Shown here one piece after another: positions 1 to 8,800 of a DNA stretch of 64,000 nucleotides. A program made the translations under genes and the position numbers. The stretch's first letter is position 1. Each line of letters begins with the position of its first letter. The DNA is from Pseudomonas sp. MYb327 (GTDB taxonomy: Bacteria; Pseudomonadota; Gammaproteobacteria; Pseudomonadales; Pseudomonadaceae). Where the stretch lies: assembly GCF_040438925.1 (NCBI RefSeq), contig NZ_CP159258.1:1-64000 (forward strand). The letters are read 5' to 3'. The notes beneath the pieces were generated by a model. The model was not told the DNA's origin and did no database searches. It worked only from the letters and a program-made list of their open reading frames with translations.

Positions 1-26
1 CGGCTGCAGCGTCGAACGCCGGGTTG

Positions 27-104
27 AAAGGATCGCAGCCTGCGGCAGCTCCTGCAATGGATCGGCGTTCATCCTGTAGGAGCTGCCGAGAGCGGCGATC
101 TTTT
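27..104. repeat. REPIN (inverted REP pair)
   Basis: Two inverted copies of a REP of the 'GTAGGAGCTGCCG' class flank about 20 bases: the left arm ends in GCAGCTCCTGCA and the right arm begins TGTAGGAGCTGC. Both arms carry GATC next to the purine-rich end. The element lies upstream of the M48 protease gene, and no gene is seen in positions 1-217. Confidence 0.8.
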
Positions 105-217
105 AATTTCCTGCGTTGGTGAGAGCTTTGCCGGATATAGGCGTCTTATCTCCTGTGTATCTGGCGTCGATACATTTCCACGCCTAGGATAGGCGGCAGT
201 TTTCATGGAGTTTTTCG

Positions 218-1035
218 ATGAGCAAGATTTTGGTTGTGGGTGCACTGGGCGCAGCGCTGCTGCTCGCCGGCTGTCAGTCGGTCAACACCACCAGCGGTGG
301 TGCCGTAGGTGTTGAGCGCAAGCAATACATGTTCAGCATGCTGTCCACTGATGAGGTCAATCAGATGTACGCCCAGTCCTATCAAAAGACGGTGGGCGAG
401 GCGAGCAGCAAGGGTGTGCTGGACAAGACCAGCAGCGATGCCAAGCGCATTCAGGTGATTTCCGATCGGCTGATAGCACAGGCGCCGGTCTTCCGTCCGG
501 ATTCGGCCCAGTGGAAGTGGGAAGTCAATCTGATCAAGAGCGATGAGCTCAACGCCAACTGCGGGCCTGGTGGCAAGATCATTTTCTATACCGGCCTGAT
601 GGACAGCCTGAAACTGACCGATGACGAAATCGCCGCCATCCTCGGCCACGAAATCGCACACGCCCTGCGCGAGCACGGTCGCGAGGCCATGTCCAAGGCC
701 TATGGCATCGAGATGGCCAAGCAAGGCGCCGGTGCCTTGTTCGGCCTGGCTCGGACACCCTGGCGCTGGCCGATACCGTCGCCAACTACGGCATGACCTT
801 GCCGAACAGCCGGGCCAACGAAAACGAGGCCGACCTGATTGGCCTCGAACTCGCCGCACGTGCCGGCTACAACCCGAACGCCGCGATCACCTTGTGGAAC
901 AAGATGGCCAAGGCGTCGGAAGGCTCGCCGCCGGAGTTCATGAGCACTCACCCGGCTTCGTCGAGTCGTATTGCATCGCTGCAAGCGGCGATACCGAAGG
1001 TGATGCCGCTTTACGAGCAGGCCAAGAAGTCCTGA
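218..1035 (+). pseudogene. M48-family metalloprotease lipoprotein, broken by a 1-base frameshift
   Basis: The first frame (218-796) begins with a lipoprotein signal peptide (lipobox LLAGC, Cys19) and carries the M48 zinc motif HEIAH at residues 144-148. At 748-749 the frame shifts: GGCCTGG-CTCGGAC reads naturally only if one G is restored (GGCCTGGGCTCGGAC, Gly-Leu-Gly-Ser-Asp). Downstream, the other frame supplies the expected continuation, with the third zinc-ligand region ENEAD and the typical end, stopping at 1035. Repaired, the protein would have about 272 residues, normal for YggG/LoiP-like outer-membrane proteases involved in envelope protein quality control. As written, the product ends after 192 residues and lacks a zinc ligand. 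It may be a true mutation or a base-call error in a G run. A single REP follows the stop. Confidence 0.88.
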
Positions 1036-1052
1036 ACTGCGTTCACTGACCT

Positions 1053-1084
1053 GTGTGGAGAGGGAGCTTGCTCCCTCGCCACAA
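1053..1084. repeat. Single REP palindrome
   Basis: A near-perfect palindrome of the GTGG(C)GAGGGAGCTTGCTCCCTCGCCAC class (GAGGGAGC/GCTCCCTC core). It sits between the convergent M48 gene and TMEM165 gene, where the hairpin could end transcripts from both sides. Confidence 0.8.
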
Positions 1085-1099
1085 TGGCTGCCTGTCGCG

Positions 1100-1684
1100 T
1101 CAGACCCAGCCGCTTGCCTGCATCGCCTTGTACACCGCGACAATGGCCAGGATGAAGAACGCCGATGCCGCCAGGCGACGGATCAACGTCAATGGCAGTT
1201 TGTCCGCGGCAAAGTTACCCGCCAGAACCACCGGCACGTTGGCAATCAGCATGCCGAGGGTGGTGCCGATGATTACCAGCCACAACTCAGGGTATTGCGC
1301 AGCGAGCATCACAGTCGCGATCTGAGTCTTGTCACCGATTTCCGCGAGGAAAAACGCAATCAGCGTGGTCAGGAACGGCCCGAACTTGCGCGCAGTGCTG
1401 GCTTCGTCATCGTCCATCTTGTCCGGGACCAGGGTCCACAGCGCAGTTGCCGCGAAGCTTGCGGCAAGGATCCAGTGCAGTAACGTATCCGAAAAGAAAC
1501 TGCCCACCCACGCGCCTACCGCGCCGGCTGCCGCATGGTTGGCCAGGGTCGCGGCGACGATGCCGGCGATGATCGGCCAGGGTTTGCGAAAGCGGGCAGC
1601 GAGAATGAGCGCGAGCAATTGCGTCTTGTCACCGATTTCGGCCAAGGCAACGATTGCGGTGGGAACCAGTAGTGAATCCAGCAT
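1100..1684 (-). CDS. TMEM165/GDT1-family manganese exporter
   Basis: A 194-residue integral membrane protein with two copies of the family signature AEIGDKTQ, one near the N-terminus and one in the second half. This is the duplicated UPF0016 architecture of cation (Mn2+/Ca2+):proton exchangers; bacterial members such as MneA export Mn2+. I start at the ATG at 1684 (MLDSLLVP), which follows the ribosome-site-like AGGA near 1694-1697. An in-frame start 30 bases upstream lacks such support. A Mn2+-type riboswitch candidate occupies the leader, which independently supports manganese efflux as the role. Confidence 0.92.
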   Translation of the reverse strand: MLDSLLVPTAIVALAEIGDKTQLLALILAARFRKPWPIIAGIVAATLANHAAAGAVGAWVGSFFSDTLLHWILAASFAATALWTLVPDKMDDDEASTARKFGPFLTTLIAFFLAEIGDKTQIATVMLAAQYPELWLVIIGTTLGMLIANVPVVLAGNFAADKLPLTLIRRLAASAFFILAIVAVYKAMQASGWV

Positions 1685-1699
1685 CAGGGGTTTTCCTAA

Positions 1700-1890
1700 G
1701 GGGCGGGTCGACACGGCTATGACACGTACAGCCTTCCCGCCCCGGGTAAGGTGTTCGTGTCATAGGTCTTGTCAAACCCTGCGATCCGTCTGATGCGGTC
1801 GCTTGGGTCGCATACGCCATGGTCTGAGGACCAAGTATGTTGACGTATGCCGGACGAGCATGGCGCTCGTGGGAGACTACTCCCCTAGGA
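1700..1890 (-). promoter_or_regulatory. Candidate yybP-ykoY (Mn2+) riboswitch
   Basis: The leader of the TMEM165 gene, read on the minus strand, begins with CTAGGGGAGTAG (about 1878-1888), the hallmark 5' segment of the yybP-ykoY aptamer. Nearer the gene is a long stem, CTATGACACG at 1756-1765 pairing with CGTGTCATAG at 1717-1726, with GACCT/ACCTT segments between. The second stem lies just before the ribosome site, so it could control translation or termination. Known riboswitches of this class sense Mn2+ and often precede this exporter family. Boundaries are approximate. Confidence 0.8.
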
Positions 1891-1937
1891 CGGAGCGGAT
1901 TCTGCCTTGGCAATATCCATTCGGCAAGTACAAATTT

Positions 1938-2936
1938 CTAACCGCGTTTAGCCCGGTAGATTCTGAAACCCTGTCCTTCAGCCTTGATCGCACACACGCC
2001 GAGGTGCTCTTCGATCAGCGGTTGATACTTCAGGAAGCTATTCGCCACAAGACGAAGTTCGCCACCGTTTTTCAGATGTTTGGCCGCTTTTCTCAGCAAA
2101 TTCTCTGTGGCGAAGTAATCGGTATGGACGCCGACGTGGAACGGTGGATTGCTTAGAATCGCGCTTAAGCCCATCGGTGCGGCGTCGATGCCGTCACCGG
2201 TAATGACGTCCGCTTCCAGACCATTGGCGGCTAACGTCAGCCTGCTGCTGGCGGCGGCAAACGCATCCACGTCCAGCAACGTGACCTGGTTGTGCGGATA
2301 ACGGCGTTTCACCGCTGCCCCCAACACACCCGCGCCACATCCGAAATCCAACAAGTGGCCGCTCGGCAATTTGTCCAGATGTTCCAACAACAGCGCACTG
2401 CCGCGATCCAGTCGACCGTGACTGAATACGCCCGGCAGGCTGATGACTTTGAGCGGGCCTTCGGCCAGCGGCAGTTCATATTCCTGGGCCAGGCTTTCCA
2501 GCGGTTTGGCTGCTGGCGCATTGGCGACGGTGACCAGCCATAGCTGGCAATGCCGTGCGCTGTCGAGTTTGCGTGGCTTGCCGAACGGGTTGAGTTGCTT
2601 GGCCGCACCTTCGATACCGCTTTTTTTCTCGCCGACCAGATACACCTCACGACCTTCCAGGCGCGAGGCCACGGCGTTGAGGATGTAATCGGTCAGGTCC
2701 TTGGACTTGGGCAGGAACACCACCGCGCTGTCGAACTCGCGCTCCGGGACGTTCACGCCGAAATGGCTGCGCTCGGCAAAGCGAGCGTCGAGCGCGGCTT
2801 GATCGCCGGCATGCCAGCACCAGCCATGAGCGGCAGGGAGGCGGCCGAGCAAATCGTCGGCAGGCAAACCGGCCAGCAACACCGAACCCTGGAATAACTC
2901 AGCCTGACGAAGCAGTACTTCACTGCGCGGATCCAT
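1938..2936 (-). CDS. rsmC: 16S rRNA (guanine(1207)-N2)-methyltransferase
   Basis: 332 residues with the two-domain RsmC layout: a degenerate N-terminal methyltransferase-like half and a C-terminal class I SAM domain with [10 protein letters not shown] (SAM-binding motif I) and SNPPFHVG (the N-P-P-F catalytic motif of N2-guanine methyltransferases). RsmC methylates G1207 of 16S rRNA in the 30S subunit. The start MDPRSEV and the overall length match the family. It stands as a single gene 33 bases downstream of the dehydrogenase gene on the same strand, so the two could share a transcript. Confidence 0.94.
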   Translation of the reverse strand: MDPRSEVLLRQAELFQGSVLLAGLPADDLLGRLPAAHGWCWHAGDQAALDARFAERSHFGVNVPEREFDSAVVFLPKSKDLTDYILNAVASRLEGREVYLVGEKKSGIEGAAKQLNPFGKPRKLDSARHCQLWLVTVANAPAAKPLESLAQEYELPLAEGPLKVISLPGVFSHGRLDRGSALLLEHLDKLPSGHLLDFGCGAGVLGAAVKRRYPHNQVTLLDVDAFAAASSRLTLAANGLEADVITGDGIDAAPMGLSAILSNPPFHVGVHTDYFATENLLRKAAKHLKNGGELRLVANSFLKYQPLIEEHLGVCAIKAEGQGFRIYRAKRG

Positions 2937-2969
2937 AACTGCTCCTGTGGAAAAAAGTGCCGCAGTTTA

Positions 2970-3935
2970 TCAACTGACGACCCGCAGCGCCTTACCGCTG
3001 AAGTAACCGAGGGCGTTTTCCGTGACCTGGCCAACGATTCGCTGCCGGGCTTCGCGACTGCCCCAGGCGTTATGCGGGGTGACGATCAAGCGTGGGATGT
3101 CGTTGCTCAGCAGAGGATTGCCTTGGGTTGGTGGTTCGACGCTCAGCACATCGGTCGCGGCGCCACCCAGATGGCCGTTACGCAAGGCATCTGCCAGCGC
3201 TTGTTCATCGATCAGGCCACCGCGCGCAGTGTTGACTACAAATGCTCCGGGTTTCATCGAAGCCAATTCACGCGCCCCAATGAAATGCCGTGTGTATTCG
3301 TTGAGCGGGCAGTGCAAAGTCAGCGCGTCGATTTGCGGCAACAGTTCATCCAGCGGCAAGCGATCCGGACGGGCAGGGCGCCCCGGAATCTGCCCCAGCA
3401 GCACCCGCATGCCGAAGGCTTCGGCCAGTCGCGCAACGGCGCCACCCAGTTCGCCGTGACCAAGCAAACCCAGGGTTTTGCCTTCCAGTTCGACGATCGG
3501 GTAATCCAGCAGGCAGAACTGCTTGGCCTGTTGCCAGCGACCTTCACCCACGGCTTTTTGATAATCGGCCAGGCGCGTGGCCAGGTTGAGCAGCAACATG
3601 ATCGTATGCTGCGCCACCGATGGCGTCCCGTAGCCCTGGCAGTTGCAGACGGTGATGCCGTGGGCACGGGCGGCCGCGAGGTCGACGTTGTTGGTGCCGG
3701 TCGCGGTGATGAGGATCAGCTTCAGCTCGGGGCTGGCGGCCATGGCGGCGGCATTGATGAGGATTTTGTTGCTGATGGCGACGGTGGCGCCCTTGAGGTG
3801 TTCGATCACCTGGTCTGGCAGGGTCTGGGAGTACAGCTGCAATTCGCTGAAGCAATCGCGCAACGGGCTGAGGTCAAGGTCGCCCAGGTCCAGTGAGGGG
3901 TGGTCGAGGAAAACGGCGCGGCGAGAGTTCGTCAT
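2970..3935 (-). CDS. D-isomer-specific 2-hydroxyacid dehydrogenase
   Basis: 321 residues with the NAD(P)-binding fingerprint LGHGELGGAV mid-protein, the substrate-binding NTARGG segment and the catalytic His in TPHNAW near the C-terminus. These are diagnostic of the glycerate/lactate/phosphoglycerate dehydrogenase superfamily, which reversibly reduces 2-oxo acids. The start is ATG at 3935 preceded by AAAGGT; the codon just upstream (3938) is TTG. It resembles glycerate/hydroxypyruvate reductases, but the exact substrate cannot be read from sequence. Probably cytoplasmic. Confidence 0.9.
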   Translation of the reverse strand: MTNSRRAVFLDHPSLDLGDLDLSPLRDCFSELQLYSQTLPDQVIEHLKGATVAISNKILINAAAMAASPELKLILITATGTNNVDLAAARAHGITVCNCQGYGTPSVAQHTIMLLLNLATRLADYQKAVGEGRWQQAKQFCLLDYPIVELEGKTLGLLGHGELGGAVARLAEAFGMRVLLGQIPGRPARPDRLPLDELLPQIDALTLHCPLNEYTRHFIGARELASMKPGAFVVNTARGGLIDEQALADALRNGHLGGAATDVLSVEPPTQGNPLLSNDIPRLIVTPHNAWGSREARQRIVGQVTENALGYFSGKALRVVS

Positions 3936-4031
3936 CAACTGTACCTTTTGTGCAATGAACTGAAGGCGTAATCTGCCGAGCCTACCAGATGAAATAAAAA
4001 GTTACGTGCTGTCCACGCGGGCACTAAATCC

Positions 4032-4162
4032 GTGGCGAGGGTGCTTGCTCCCGCTTGGCTGCGCAGTAGCCCTCAATTCAGACAACCGTGTTTTATCAGG
4101 CATGCCGCACCTGGCGGATGACGACTGCTTTGCAGTCGAGCGGGAGCAAGCTCCCTCGCCAC
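4032..4162. repeat. REPIN (inverted REP pair)
   Basis: Arms GTGGCGAGGG(T/A)GCTTGCTCCCGCT at the left and the inverted AGCGGGAGCAAGCTCCCTCGCCAC at the right flank about 80 bases. This element fills most of the gap between the dehydrogenase and LysE genes (3939-4214). No gene is visible in that gap. Confidence 0.85.
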
Positions 4163-4214
4163 AGGTGATGTGTATTTGAAAATCAATTGATCATCCAATT
4201 CCAGAGGAGCCCCC

Positions 4215-4844
4215 ATGTACTGGACAGAATTCTTGACCGTTGCCCTGATTCACCTTTTGGCCGTGGCCAGCCCCGGCCCGGACTTTGCCGTGGTGGTGCG
4301 AGAGAGCGTGACCCACGGTCGTCGTGCCGGCACCTGGACGGCGCTCGGCGTCGGCACGGCGATTTTCCTGCATGTTGGTTATTCGTTGCTGGGCATCGGC
4401 CTGATCGTGTCGCAATCGATTGTGCTGTTCAACGCCTTGAAATGGGCGGCGGCTGCTTATCTGCTGTACATCGGCTTCAAGGCATTGCGTGCGCAACCGG
4501 CGAAACCGGTGACTGATGATCTGCACAAGGAAGCGGGTGTGCGCACGGCGCGTGGTGCGTTTACTTCAGGCTTCGTGACCAATGGTCTTAACCCGAAAGC
4601 CACACTGTTTTTCCTGTCGCTGTTCACCGTGGTAATCAACCCGCACACGCCGTTGGCGGTGCAGGCGGGCTATGGGGTCTATCTCGCGGTCGCGACGGCT
4701 TTCTGGTTCTGCCTGGTGGCGATGCTGTTCAGCCAGCAGCGCGTACGCGCCGGTTTCGCGCGAATGGGTCACTGGTTCGACCGCACCATGGGTGCAGTGC
4801 TGATCGCTATCGGTGTGAAACTCGCGTTTACCGAGATGCATTGA
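4215..4844 (+). CDS. LysE/RhtB-family amino-acid exporter
   Basis: 209 residues with about six hydrophobic segments and the family-typical N-terminal segment LLAVASPGPDF, followed by a GxxxG-containing helix and the NGLNPKATLFF motif in the second half. RhtB-type proteins export amino acids or homoserine lactone-like compounds across the inner membrane; the substrate here is unknown. AGAGGAG precedes the ATG at good spacing. It is monocistronic between a REPIN and a convergent acetyltransferase gene. Confidence 0.9.
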   Translation: MYWTEFLTVALIHLLAVASPGPDFAVVVRESVTHGRRAGTWTALGVGTAIFLHVGYSLLGIGLIVSQSIVLFNALKWAAAAYLLYIGFKALRAQPAKPVTDDLHKEAGVRTARGAFTSGFVTNGLNPKATLFFLSLFTVVINPHTPLAVQAGYGVYLAVATAFWFCLVAMLFSQQRVRAGFARMGHWFDRTMGAVLIAIGVKLAFTEMH

Positions 4845-4892
4845 GTCTTGATTGAGGTGGCCGCGACATGCCCTGTCGCGGCCAATCCAGGA

Positions 4893-5531
4893 TTAGCTGA
4901 CGGCAACAGTCGACGACTGGCGTTGGCGGGCGTATTCCAGAAAACCTTCCATGTCGCTGCTGCTTAGAATCCGCGACGCGGCCTTGACCTCTTCCATGGG
5001 CCAGTCCCACCAGGCGGATGCCAGCAAGTCACGGCGCACGTCCTCCTCAAACCGCCAGCGAATGTGCCGACAAGGGTTGCCGCCGACAATCGCGTAGGGC
5101 TCGACATCGCGTGTCACGACGGCACCCGCCGCCACCACCGCACCATGACCGATGGTCACGCCAGAGAGGATCATGACGTCGGCGCAGATCCAGCAATCAC
5201 TGCCGATCACGACATCGCCCTTGGTCGGGCTGCTGCCGGGAATGTCTCGGGCCTCATCGATCATCAAGGGAAAAGGATACGTGCTGACCCAATCGGTGCG
5301 ATGACCGCCGCCCAACAGAATCTTTACGCCCTCGGCAATCGAAGTGTATGAGCCGACCTTCAGAATCGTGTCGTCGCCAAACTCTACGACTTCCGGGATG
5401 CCATAGGTGCCCACGCCTATTTCATACCGGGGATAGCGCAAACGGATTTTCTCTGGAGCCCTGTGCAGTTTCTCCAGGCGTTTTAAATGTTTTCGGGTTT
5501 TTCGTTCTTTGAGTTTTTCGAGAAATTTCAT
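4893..5531 (-). CDS. CatB-related hexapeptide-repeat O-acetyltransferase
   Basis: 212 residues. After a basic, helical N-terminus (residues 1-30) comes a left-handed beta-helix with hexapeptide repeats ([20 protein letters not shown]) and the xenobiotic-acetyltransferase segment with the catalytic His in GGGHRTDW. The end [16 protein letters not shown] is typical. Enzymes of this type acetylate sugars or antibiotics using acetyl-CoA. It lies 47 bases after the glycosyltransferase gene on the same strand, so the pair probably modifies one glycan. Drug resistance cannot be inferred from sequence. Confidence 0.87.
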   Translation of the reverse strand: MKFLEKLKERKTRKHLKRLEKLHRAPEKIRLRYPRYEIGVGTYGIPEVVEFGDDTILKVGSYTSIAEGVKILLGGGHRTDWVSTYPFPLMIDEARDIPGSSPTKGDVVIGSDCWICADVMILSGVTIGHGAVVAAGAVVTRDVEPYAIVGGNPCRHIRWRFEEDVRRDLLASAWWDWPMEEVKAASRILSSSDMEGFLEYARQRQSSTVAVS

Positions 5532-5578
5532 TGGTAAGGCCTGGCAAGCGGGAGAGGTGATACCGGGTAGCTGGCGTG

Positions 5579-6508
5579 CTAGCGATGAAACATCAGTCGC
5601 TTCAGACGTTTGAAACTGGTTCGGTTCATGTGTCGCCAGGGGATGGAACGCAACAATTTCCAGGCTTCTTTCTTGTCCTCGACCACCGCATATTTGAGCG
5701 CCTTGTTCACCAATTGGGTGCGTGCGCTCTGGTAGGCGGGGTGACTCAGGTACGGCTCGATGGCCTCGAGATCCGCCTGCAGCAACACTTTGTATTTTCT
5801 CGACAGATTATTCGGATGTCGGCGATAACGGGTCACGCACACTGGCAATTCATGGATCTCATAACCCAGGCGGGCAATCCGCAGAGTCATCTGGAAATCC
5901 TGCACCCGCAGGTGCGGTGCATAAAACCCGGCACTGCGCATCGCGCTCATGCGATAGAGCGCTACAGGAGCGCCGATCACCACGGCCTTGTGGAGAATCT
6001 GATCGAAGTTGTACGTGCGGATTTTGTCGCGCTTTTGCTGTTTGGTGGTTTTGCCGTCGCTGTCCATGTAGATGATCAGCGCCCCGACGCAGCCGACGTT
6101 CGGGCGTTGGTTCAGGTAATCGACTCGAATACGCAGGGAATCCGGGAGCATGATGTCGTCCAGATCGGGCGTCGAGACGTATTCACCCTTGGCGTACCGC
6201 AAGCCATGATTAAGCGCCGCACTCACACCCTGATTCGGTTGTGAGTACAACTGGAAGTCATAGGTTTTCTGAAGTTGCTTGAGCAATGCGATGCTGTTGT
6301 CGGTGGAACCGTCGTCCACAATGATCACTTCGAAGTTCGGATATTTCTGGCCGAAGATGCTTTGAATGGCCTCTTCCAGATACTTTTCCGCGTTGTAACA
6401 GGGCGCCACGATGGAGACCAGAGGCGTTTGCGTCTTGGCGTCATCTGTCGGAGGTGTCACTTGAGTGTTCATTGTTGTTTGCAGCACCGATCGCAATTGA
6501 CGAGACAT
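5579..6508 (-). CDS. Family 2 glycosyltransferase
   Basis: 309 residues with the GT-A fold markers [29 protein letters not shown] and the DxD-like TPDLDD that binds the metal-nucleotide sugar. No membrane segments are seen, so it is likely a peripheral cytoplasmic enzyme transferring a sugar to a surface glycan. I use the ATG at 6508, preceded by AAGG; an internal Met13 (6472) is possible. It is paired with the acetyltransferase downstream. Codon use seems less GC-biased than in the neighbouring housekeeping genes, which hints at an accessory two-gene cassette. Confidence 0.88.
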   Translation of the reverse strand: MSRQLRSVLQTTMNTQVTPPTDDAKTQTPLVSIVAPCYNAEKYLEEAIQSIFGQKYPNFEVIIVDDGSTDNSIALLKQLQKTYDFQLYSQPNQGVSAALNHGLRYAKGEYVSTPDLDDIMLPDSLRIRVDYLNQRPNVGCVGALIIYMDSDGKTTKQQKRDKIRTYNFDQILHKAVVIGAPVALYRMSAMRSAGFYAPHLRVQDFQMTLRIARLGYEIHELPVCVTRYRRHPNNLSRKYKVLLQADLEAIEPYLSHPAYQSARTQLVNKALKYAVVEDKKEAWKLLRSIPWRHMNRTSFKRLKRLMFHR

Positions 6509-6662
6509 GCCTTGAACCGTGTCCGACGCTGAGGGGTAGGCTGCAGACTGCTCAGGGGCAAACAGCCGTCCGGCTCACTATTTCGGAAACGATACATAGG
6601 CTCGCACGAAAGAGGTTGCGGCATCCATCACAACATTGTGTTTGAAACGTAAGTGATGGTGG

Positions 6663-6681
6663 CGTAAAGCTAGCATTTACG
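6663..6681. promoter_or_regulatory. Operator-like palindrome upstream of acyl-CoA ligase
   Basis: A near-perfect 19-base palindrome (CGTAAA-GCTAGCA-TTTACG) lies about 100 bases before the acyl-CoA ligase start, in an otherwise empty 272-base gap (6509-6780) between divergent genes. It is placed like a regulator-binding site; the binding protein is unknown. Confidence 0.35.
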
Positions 6682-6780
6682 TGGCTCTACAAATCATTCC
6701 TTTGGCTGATTTGGCTGAGGTTCAACGGCACTACAGTGCTTACTTTCAGCCACGACCGTGCAGTCAGAAAAGGGATTCTT

Positions 6781-8463
6781 ATGTTGCAGACTCGCGTTAT
6801 CCCCCCAGCCGAAGGCGCTTACCAGTATCCGCTGCTGATCAAACGGCTACTGATGTCCGGTGCGCGTTATGAGAAAACCCGCGAGATCGTCTACCGCGAC
6901 CAGTTGCGCTACAGCTATCCGACCCTGATCGAACGGGTCGCGCGGCTGGCCAATGTGCTCACAGCCGCCGGGGTCAAGCCCGGGGACACCGTGGCGGTGA
7001 TGGATTGGGACAGCCATCGCTATCTGGAATGCATGTTCGCCATTCCGATGATCGGCGCGGTCATCCACACCATCAACGTGCGCCTGTCGCCGGAGCAGAT
7101 TCTCTACACCATGAACCACGCAGTGGACCGCTTTGTGCTGGTCAACAGCGAATTCGTGGGACTGTACAACGCGATTGCCGGGCACCTGACCACGGTCGAG
7201 AAAACACTGTTGCTGACCGACCTTCCGGAAAAAAACGCCGAGCTGCCGAACCTGATCGGCGAGTACGAGCAACTGCTGGCGTCCGCGAGCCCGCAGTACG
7301 ATTTCCAGGACTTCGACGAAAACTCCGTCGCGACCACGTTCTACACCACGGGCACCACCGGTAACCCCAAGGGCGTCTACTTCACCCATCGGCAACTGGT
7401 GCTGCACACCATGGGCGTGTCGACCATCATGGGCGCGATCGACAGCGTGCGCCTGCTGGGCACCAACGATGTGTACATGCCGATCACCCCGATGTTCCAC
7501 GTGCACGCCTGGGGCCTGCCCTATGTGGCGACCATGCTCGGGCTCAAACAGGTTTATCCCGGTCGCTACGACCCGGAATACCTGGTGGAGCTGTGGCGCA
7601 AGGAGAAGGTCTCCTTCTCCCACTGCGTGCCGACCATCCTGCAAATGGTCCTCAACGCCAAGGCTGCGCAAAATATCGATTTCGCTGGCTGGAAAATCGT
7701 CATCGGCGGCAGTGCACTCAATCGTGCTCTATATGAAGCGGCCAAGGCCAAGGGCATTCAACTGACCGCCGCCTATGGCATGTCGGAAACCGGGCCGCTG
7801 GTTTCGTGCGCGCACCTCAACGATGAGCTGATGGCCGGCACCGAAGACGAGCGCACCACCTACCGGATCAAGGCGGGTGTGCCGGGTCCGCTGGTCGAGG
7901 CGGCCATCGTCGACACTGACGGCAAATTCCTGCCCGCCGATGGCGAGACCCAGGGTGAACTGGTGCTACGTGCGCCGTGGCTCACCGAAGGCTATTTCAA
8001 CGAGCCTCAGAAGGGCGCCGAGCTCTGGGCCGGGGGCTGGCTGCACACCGGCGACGTGGCGACCCTGGACAGCATGGGCGTAATCGACATTCGTGACCGG
8101 ATCAAGGACGTGATCAAGACGGGCGGTGAATGGATCTCCTCCCTCGATCTCGAAGACCTGATCAGTCGTCACGTGGCGGTACGCGAAGTAGCAGTGGTGG
8201 GAATCGCCGATCCGCAGTGGGGCGAGCGGCCATTTGCCTTACTGGTCCTTCGTGAAGGCCATGAGATTGGGGCCAAAGAACTCAAGGAGCACCTCAAGCC
8301 ATTCGTGGAATTGGGGCACCTGAGCAAGTGGGCCATCCCGAGCCAGATCGCCCTTGTTACTGAAATTCCCAAGACCAGTGTCGGCAAACTCGACAAGAAG
8401 CGGATCCGCGTCGACATCACCGAATGGCAGGCCAACAACAGCACCTTCCTTTCGACACTTTAA
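6781..8463 (+). CDS. Acyl-CoA ligase (AMP-forming, medium-chain AlkK-like)
   Basis: 560 residues. The AMP-binding superfamily motif TFYTTGTTGNPKG sits near residue 200, YGMSETGP mid-protein, and the hinge/catalytic region GWLHTGDVA with IKTGGEWIS and the C-terminal lysine segment KTSVGKLDKK. The enzyme activates a carboxylic acid to its CoA thioester via an acyl-adenylate. It most resembles AlkK-type medium-chain fatty acid ligases; chain-length preference is inferred. Start ATG 6781 has AAAAGGG upstream; an in-frame GTG at 6736 is less likely. It is followed by the DUF1302, DUF1329 and LuxR genes, all on the same strand. Confidence 0.92.
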   Translation: MLQTRVIPPAEGAYQYPLLIKRLLMSGARYEKTREIVYRDQLRYSYPTLIERVARLANVLTAAGVKPGDTVAVMDWDSHRYLECMFAIPMIGAVIHTINVRLSPEQILYTMNHAVDRFVLVNSEFVGLYNAIAGHLTTVEKTLLLTDLPEKNAELPNLIGEYEQLLASASPQYDFQDFDENSVATTFYTTGTTGNPKGVYFTHRQLVLHTMGVSTIMGAIDSVRLLGTNDVYMPITPMFHVHAWGLPYVATMLGLKQVYPGRYDPEYLVELWRKEKVSFSHCVPTILQMVLNAKAAQNIDFAGWKIVIGGSALNRALYEAAKAKGIQLTAAYGMSETGPLVSCAHLNDELMAGTEDERTTYRIKAGVPGPLVEAAIVDTDGKFLPADGETQGELVLRAPWLTEGYFNEPQKGAELWAGGWLHTGDVATLDSMGVIDIRDRIKDVIKTGGEWISSLDLEDLISRHVAVREVAVVGIADPQWGERPFALLVLREGHEIGAKELKEHLKPFVELGHLSKWAIPSQIALVTEIPKTSVGKLDKKRIRVDITEWQANNSTFLSTL

Positions 8464-8469
8464 GTGTCT

Positions 8470-8496
8470 TCTGGCGTGCCCAAAAAGGCACGCCAG
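8470..8496 (+). terminator. Hairpin after acyl-CoA ligase
   Basis: CTGGCGTGCC and GGCACGCCAG form a perfect 10-bp stem over a 6-base loop (CAAAAA), only a few bases after the ligase stop. No T run follows, so it is either a weak intrinsic terminator or an RNA-stabilising hairpin that separates the ligase from the next genes. Confidence 0.5.
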
Positions 8497-8506
8497 CCCC
8501 ACCAAG

Positions 8507-8516
8507 CAAGCGCTTG
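8507..8516. promoter_or_regulatory. Palindrome CAAGCGCTTG, candidate operator
   Basis: A perfect 10-base palindrome in the 337-base gap (8464-8800) ahead of the DUF1302 gene. CAAGCGCTTG-type sites are commonly bound by TetR-family regulators of fatty-acid genes. No TetR gene is in the window, so a binding protein is conjecture. A TATAGT hexamer at 8647-8652 could be the -10 of the DUF1302 promoter, without a good -35, as expected for activator-dependent transcription. Confidence 0.35.
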
Positions 8517-8800
8517 GCTTGTTAAATCCGAATTTTCAGCCATCCTTGTCGCGCCGACGGTTGTCGGCCTGGCGAAAGGACTGTTCCAGAGTGGTCGGCA
8601 GCTGCAAATCACACTTTAGAGGGATCAAGCACTACTACCTGCTGGCTATAGTCCGCTCAAGGATTTTTAAGAACGGAGCAACCGCACAAACCGGGGCGAT
8701 GCAATTTTGGAATGATTTTGGGAAGCCTTGGCTCCCTGTCATCCACAACGTTTTTAGAAGTGCTCACTGCCATAAAAATAATGCACATGGAGAAGCGTCG

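Noticed and set aside
4893..5531. Chloramphenicol/streptogramin resistance acetyltransferase
   Set aside because: The CatB-like fold is shared with many sugar acetyltransferases, and the neighbouring glycosyltransferase favours glycan modification.
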